Below are positions 16,805 through 21,979 of a stretch of DNA of 21,979 bases, piece by piece (the stretch's first letter is position 1; every line of letters starts with the position of its first letter). The translations under genes were made by a program, and so were the position numbers. The notes under the pieces are model-generated. The model made no database searches. It was given only the letters and a program-made list of their open reading frames with translations, and was not told the origin of the DNA. The stretch is from Hofstenia miamia (Eukaryota > Xenacoelomorpha > Acoela > Hofsteniidae): the NCBI GenBank assembly GCA_900660155.1, contig CABFPE010000043.1, positions 954,958-976,936 on the forward strand. Direction: 5' to 3'.

Positions 16805-18098
16805 GGTGTGTCAAAAATCACAATTTAAAATCGAAGCCAGTCCAAATTTGGAACTTTTATGTGTAGAACATGAATTTGGTATTCATTTTACTGCTTGTTT
16901 AGAAAAATCATTCACTTCTGAAATTTGAAAAATTTTACTAATTTAATCTTTGAAATGATATATATTTCTCACCCTACATTTATATTCAAATGAGGTTTAA
17001 ACATAATTTGGAAATATTGTATGGGTAAATAGGCATTTCAGTCCAAAACATTCAGACATTCAATGCAGCTACATTTAAGCAATGCAAATGTGACTTGATA
17101 AAATACAAGGGCAATGTGACTCATCATTCTGATTTCAATTTGATAGAAATTATTTAGCGCGTATTTGGTATAATCCGTTTACATATAACCCACTGCTTAC
17201 TAATAACAAAAAATTTTCCTTTTCCTGAAATGATAACATATTTTGAAAAAACTACAAATCTCATTCTCTCCTACGGTTTTACACATCTGATGAAAATTTT
17301 ACATTATTTACCAAAAGAACGTCAAATCAAAAAAGAGTACTTATCACTCGCATTATTGAAAGTATTGTTGTTCAGATGATATAAAGAGATTTAACATTTT
17401 AAAAAGCTATATAATGGAAAAATGATAAAGTTATTAAGATAATGCTAGCAAAAAAATTGGACAATGTTGGTTTTTACAAAATTCAAATTATTATACAACT
17501 TACTGAAATTTAAAAAATACTTAGCTCCATAAATATTGATTCTGAAAAATTGCTTGATGTTCTCCTAAAAAGAAAATAAATTGTTTTATAACATGATATG
17601 CAAGAAAGCAAATTGTTATAGCACCTCAAGGAAGTTTGTTGCAAAATTCATCCAAGTGATTTGCTTAAAACTCAAAAATGGATGAAAATTTCATTCTAAT
17701 GCTTCGTCTAATTCTAAAAAAGAGACTGACTCTAATGAGTCTTTTTGTCCATCTACCGGAAGAATTTCTAAAAATTCAGATATTACTGAAGTATTGTGAA
17801 TTATAGCAAAGCTTTCACTATTGCCGACGGTAAAAGTAATTCAAATTATTTGTGAAAAAACACTCCACTATTGAGAACTACTCTGTATTACCTAATATAC
17901 AAATGCAATTTGTCTTTTACAAAATAACTGGAAACTCTACAAAAAAGAAATTACCCAAATTGATTTACCTGAAATTGACAGGCATCCATTTAATAAAGAA
18001 TGGCGAAATGAATACAATCTTCTCTTCCAATTAAGTAAATCTGTATTTGTCTTCGAATTGATTATATATTCTATTTTCTAAATCATTGAAATTTCCGA

Positions 18099-18176
18099 TG
18101 TATATATGTATATACATGTATATATATGTATATATATATATATATATATATANTATATATATTTATAATATATATA
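18099..18176. repeat. (TA)n/(TGTATA)n microsatellite with N
   Basis: Imperfect TA repeat with TGTA variants and an N at 18153. Confidence 0.9.
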
Positions 18177-18592
18177 GAGTTGCCTTCTAACAATATTTCC
18201 TTAAAATCATTTGATGATAATTAATGGTCTTATGAATTTCAAGAAATCCGAAAAGAGTTATTCATTAATAATTTCTCTATATGGAATTTAATAAGAGGTA
18301 GAACATTGGATTTGTCGATGAAATGCACGCTGAAGTTAATCAGCTTATCTTCTTAATTACAGTGTTTCTGATCTTGAAATTCAAAAAAGTTTTAAACATT
18401 CTAATAAACGCATATTATATAAAAATTTTTAAGAAAAATTAGCATTAAGATATCAAAATATAATTTAAGGGATTATTTTGCAAAATTTGTAGTTTCTGGA
18501 AGGGTTCGTCACGTAATTGATTACTCAACTTGATCATTGCTGAGATGTCCCTCTCATCAGAAATACTGCAAATGTTGTTTATGATTTAGCAC

Positions 18593-18596
<4 letters not shown>

Positions 18597-18633
<37 letters not shown>
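18597..18633. repeat. (AT)n microsatellite
   Basis: Pure AT run of about 18 units. Confidence 0.9.
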
Positions 18634-18636
<3 letters not shown>

Positions 18637-20225
18637 TTACACTATTGTTTACTAACAACGTTTGAATCAATTAACGTTTGTCAAATGACTAAAGGGGAAT
18701 TTATATTAATTTTATATTGTTGAAGGAAATATTTACATATTTGTGACAATGATATTCCTTGAGAGAAATTATATTGCGCTTGATGAAACTTACTATTTAT
18801 TTCCATTCGTTTTTTTAAATAGCTTGAACCAATTAATTATATTAGTGTTTTTGAAAGATGTTGTTCGCATCATTTCTTCTTCAATTCTCTCGCATAACTA
18901 CGGTACTTGTGATGAAATTAGAAAAATGCAACATCGAATATTTGATTGAGGTATATATTATTCACATAAGAGGGCTGTGAGGAGTTATCATATGCTAAGA
19001 GATTCTTCAAGTTATCTTTCATTTGATGTTCGCTTTCAAATGAGTTTCAATCAATGAGGCTGTTGTTTCTAATTACTTAGCTTCATTTTTCCTCAATCTG
19101 ATGTCTTCAAAGACATGCGTTTTGAATAAAATCAATTTTAGACATATATTTAATACAATTATTTATACGTGAAATGTTTCCAATATTCCTTCAGTCTTAT
19201 TCAATTTTAAATTATAAATTCAAATATACCTCAAAATTGTTTCGTGAAGTATAGTACGCCATACATTTAAAAATGGAAGTAAAAGTATTAAGTAACTATT
19301 AAATAAATATTGGTACACATAGCCCATCACAAATTAAAACACACATCTCTTTAATTTAACTTATTAATGCAAACATAAAGAGTTTTTGATTCTGAAGGTA
19401 CTGGCTGAGAAAATCCTTGTAAATAATTTAGAACATTACAGTAGTAGTAATAGCATACATATTCAAAATATAATATACAACACAGTTCACTATGTCATAG
19501 CGCAAATATTGTTTAAAATGATAAATTGAACAATTAACCTTATTTCTGAGGTTCCTCGATTTATCATTTATTCATTCTACATTGAGAATAGAATATTTTT
19601 CTTTGCTACACTTTCAATAATTTACTTATTAAAAATAGCATACATGTATTTCTTAAAGATTAAAGTATCAGAAAGCTTGAATGAAATAAATTATGCAAGG
19701 CTTTTATTAAAATCTCAAATATTAAACAATTTATGGCAAAATAATTTTTTGAATTCTGTGAGTGACAGTTATACTTAAATAACTCAAGGAACCCGAGGAG
19801 CCAATAAAAGCGAATTGAAAGAATGTTAATTAATACATCTAAAACATCTAAGGAATATTCCCTGACTTTTCATGTATCTAAAGGCTTAATGTTAGCAATA
19901 GAAACCGACATCAATTACCTGATTTTTTTACTTTGAAATTTTTAGAAGCAAATAAATGCGTTAAAATTTTATTAGAACCGTGTATTTGAAGAGAGATTGT
20001 TTGAATTTTCGCATTTCTTCAATAGCATGTTTCTGTGCATTATGAATATAGCCTGGTTAATTGAACGGAACTGTAAGGTGGTGGGGTTGGTTCGAGCAAT
20101 AGAAAGATATAAAAGCTCATATCAATGATTCAGACTTTAGATTCAGCATAAGAACACTTCATTTATCCTACTATTTATCTATTTTTACTATTTAATACAT
20201 TTTATATGTGTTTCTTTCCAAACTT

Positions 20226-20227
<2 letters not shown>

Positions 20228-20262
<35 letters not shown>
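20228..20262. repeat. (AT)n microsatellite
   Basis: Pure TA run of about 17 units, 380 bases upstream of the receptor exon. Confidence 0.9.
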
Positions 20263-20265
<3 letters not shown>

Positions 20266-20644
20266 TGTAAATTAAGCATAACCCAACACAATCAGAATAA
20301 CTGCGTTGAAATCTTAAGGGAGAGATAACATCATCTTTTTATTTCTTGTTGAAGCTCTTTTATTCAGCTGAGTAGATCAACAGAGAATTCGCATATAAAT
20401 AATAGCAAGTTGTTTCAATAAGTTCATAAACAATTAGAGATAGGTTGTGTACTCGCGAACTAGGGAAAGTTTAAACTTAAGGTAAACACTGGCATTTTCC
20501 AAAGTAGGTTATAAAAGGCAATTATTACACGGTTGATTTTTGACGAGACATTGTTCATGTGAGTTTTTTTATAGCAGAACACAGCACATTATTTTCTTGA
20601 CTTTATTGTTTTAGAGCTATAAAATTGATATTTTTCTACGACAG

Positions 20645-20841
20645 CGTTGGCGAGATATTCGTTTCAACAACAATGGAACAAGCGATGGTAAATTGGTCAG
20701 ATTACCTTACCTATTCACTAGCAAAGTTTGGGGTCCAGACACTTACTTCATGAATAGTATTGATGCTAAGCACCATGATGTTACAACTCTTAATGGGATG
20801 GTAACTGTCTCGGACGACGGCAATGTTACCCACTCCATACG
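20645..20841 (+). CDS. Internal exon of a Cys-loop (GABA/glycine-type) ligand-gated ion channel subunit
   Basis: The 197-nt exon lies between TTTTTCTACGACAG and GTAATA. It encodes 65 codons plus two bases, with no stop. It reads RWRDIRF (family W-x-D-x-RL), a variable loop with an N-glycosylation site (NGTS), LVRLPYLFTSKVWGPDTYFM (family K-x-W-x-PDTFF, binding loop A), NSIDAKHHDVTT (N-S-x-x-A-x-x-HDVT), and VSDDGNVTHSIR (family DG-x-V-x-YSIR), with a second N-glycosylation site at NVT. Ending in phase 2 after SI-R fits the usual intron before LTxTASCPM. This is the extracellular ligand-binding domain; the Cys-loop, membrane segments and signal peptide are on other exons outside view. Glycine in KVWGPD, where valine is usual, is a small oddity. 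The ligand (GABA, glycine, glutamate, other) cannot be told from this exon. Confidence 0.88.
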
Positions 20842-21071
20842 GTAATAACAAAGACTTTAATTTACTTTAAATAAGATAAAATTACTTAATTTTAGATTGA
20901 GATTAAACATATCAGTGGAGCTAGAATCATCATTTGAGGGGCATTGACTGCGGATAACAGATTTTTCTCACAATTATTCAATATATAAATAATCTGGGTT
21001 GGGCAGCGTGTGTGCAAAATGAATTTATGCTGTGGGATCACATGAGACTATGAGCCTAGAAATTTAGCTAA
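20842..21071 (+). other. Probable intron start downstream of the receptor exon
   Basis: Begins with the donor GTAATA. No further receptor coding (LTxTASCPM and Cys-loop) is seen before the LINE frame starts, so the LINE probably sits in this intron. Confidence 0.5.
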
Positions 21072-21979
21072 GTTCTCTTCCATAAAACGTTTAGAGGTAA
21101 GAAGGAACCATTTATAAATAAGACTAGGCCATTACAGAACGTCTTCAACTTCAGTTACATCCATATGCAGGAGCTCATCAGTGTTGTAAGCAAACTTGAT
21201 CCGAGTATTTCAAGCGGAAGTTGCAATGTGCCAGTATTCATCATCAAAAAATACATAAAGTATTTCGCAGAACAGCTTCTATTTGCTTTTAATAACGCAA
21301 TCCATATTAATAGATATCCTGAATGTCTAAAAAGAGCAGACATCACCGCGATTTTTAAGAAAGGAGACCCTACAGATTGCATAAATTATAGGCCCATCTC
21401 TGTTACAAATCCTGTTTCAAAAATATTTGAGAGGCTTCTATGCAAACAAATAAATTCATACCTAAAGGAAAATAATGTGCTATGTTCAAATCAATTTGGT
21501 TTTAGACAAGGGCTAGGCACTATTGATGCTTTACTAGAGTTTACAGAAAATACACGTTATTTCCTCAACAATAACATATGTAGCAGTGTTGCTTTGCTCG
21601 ACCTTAGTAAGGCGTTTGATAGTCTTGATTACAAAATTCTAGATGTAAAATTGGAAAACTACGGATTTAGTGCTCCATCAAGAATGTTTTTGAACAGCTT
21701 CGTTAACAATAGACAGCAACGTGTGCGGATTGATAATGTTTATAGTGAGTACTTAGCAACTAACAAAGGGGTTCCACAGGGTACAGTGCTTGGTCCTCTT
21801 CTTTTCAACTTGTACATAAACGATTTGTCAACATATATTGATGATGCAGAACTAATTCAATATGCAGACGACATTTGCGCCATAAATAGACATGTGAGCC
21901 CAATAATAGCCACAAGAAATTTGCAGAACACTTTTACCAAAATCTGTAGTTACCTTAACCAAAACATGCTAACAGTGAA
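21072..21979 (+). mobile_element. Jockey/CR1-type LINE reverse transcriptase, open to the window edge
   Basis: From the stop at 21069-21071 one frame stays open for 302 codons and leaves the window. The first in-frame ATG is 21165, but the piece begins inside a longer polyprotein. It shows the finger region (LKRADITAIFKKGDP, then INYRPISV and SKIFERLL), NQFGFRQGLGTIDALLEF, motif A LLDLSKAFDSLDY, motif B NKGVPQGTVLGPLLFNLYI and motif C QYADDICA. All three catalytic aspartates are present and no stop or frameshift is seen, unlike every other element here. The region 21072-21165 is weaker, so 5' truncation at about 21070 is likely; no endonuclease domain lies upstream in the window. Same strand as the receptor exon. 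Clade within Jockey/CR1 is not resolved. Confidence 0.88.

Larger units (their letters stand above)
16802..20644. other. No recognisable gene; probable intron or intergenic DNA
   Basis: Very AT-rich. Plus-strand frames at 17852-18034 and 18743-18949 and all others match nothing I recognise. Microsatellites lie at 18099-18176 (with N at 18153), 18597-18633 and 20228-20262. The last bases before 20645 form a 3' splice site (TTTTTCTACGACAG), so at least the right end is probably intron of the receptor gene. Confidence 0.55.

Noticed and set aside
17852..18034. 60-codon plus-strand frame with lysine-rich start
   Set aside because: No recognised motif, no flanking signals, and similar frames arise often by chance at this base composition.
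20045..20100. Possible tRNA or tRNA-SINE promoter boxes (GGTTCGAGC after TAGCCTGGTTAA)
   Set aside because: The B-box match is incomplete, the A-box is poor, and I could not fold a cloverleaf.
20108..20138. TATAAAAG followed 24 bases later by TCAGACT, resembling a core promoter
   Set aside because: Spacing is shorter than usual, TATA-like words are expected by chance in such AT-rich DNA, and no start codon with coding sequence follows.
21155..21382. 75-codon minus-strand frame
   Set aside because: Antisense shadow of the plus-strand LINE reverse transcriptase.

Overview
This window is AT-rich, non-coding animal DNA built mainly from decayed transposable elements. The evidence for an animal genome is: several families of non-LTR retrotransposons, mariner/Tc1 and Penelope-like remnants, (AT)n and (TAA)n microsatellites at most block boundaries, and one spliced exon of a Cys-loop (pentameric ligand-gated) ion channel with intron signals. 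The mix points to an invertebrate. I cannot resolve the phylum; cephalopod-like or arthropod-like genomes would both fit. There are no bacterial-type operons, rRNA genes, CRISPR arrays or complete host genes.

Layout. 1-5441 (copy A) holds the 3' two thirds of a plus-strand, R2/R4/Dong-type retrotransposon with a restriction-like endonuclease (RLE). It is followed by minus-strand remnants of a Jockey/CR1-type LINE, a second and a third RLE 3' fragment, and (TAA)n and (AT)n tracts. 5605-6562 is a minus-strand mariner-like transposon lacking its C-terminal half and one outer inverted repeat. 6590-6915 resembles the C-terminal end of a Penelope-like reverse transcriptase. 7000-9536 has no recognisable gene apart from a speculative 37-nt exon. 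9751-10035 is a minus-strand Tc1-like transposase fragment. 10310-11217 is the 5' part of the RLE retrotransposon. 11436-16801 (copy B) repeats copy A almost base for base: every open frame compared between 802-4445 and 12138-15794 is identical, at an offset of 11,336-11,349 bases. 16802-20640 is unannotatable AT-rich DNA.

20645-20841 is a well-formed internal exon of a GABA/glycine-type Cys-loop receptor, the only host gene piece I can support. 230 bases downstream, on the same strand and so probably inside the next intron, a LINE reverse transcriptase frame (21072-21979) runs open to the window edge with all catalytic aspartates present. It is the best-preserved mobile element here.

Four single N bases (11865, 11992, 15466, 18153) lie at repeat junctions or inside microsatellites. 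Both copies contain the same scrambled order of RT fragments. Together with the near-identity of copies A and B, although the elements inside them are old and full of stops, this makes an assembly duplication the leading explanation. A very recent tandem segmental duplication is the alternative. I found no convincing new biological system. The points most worth checking are the receptor exon, the intact intronic LINE and the duplication with its N-marked junctions.
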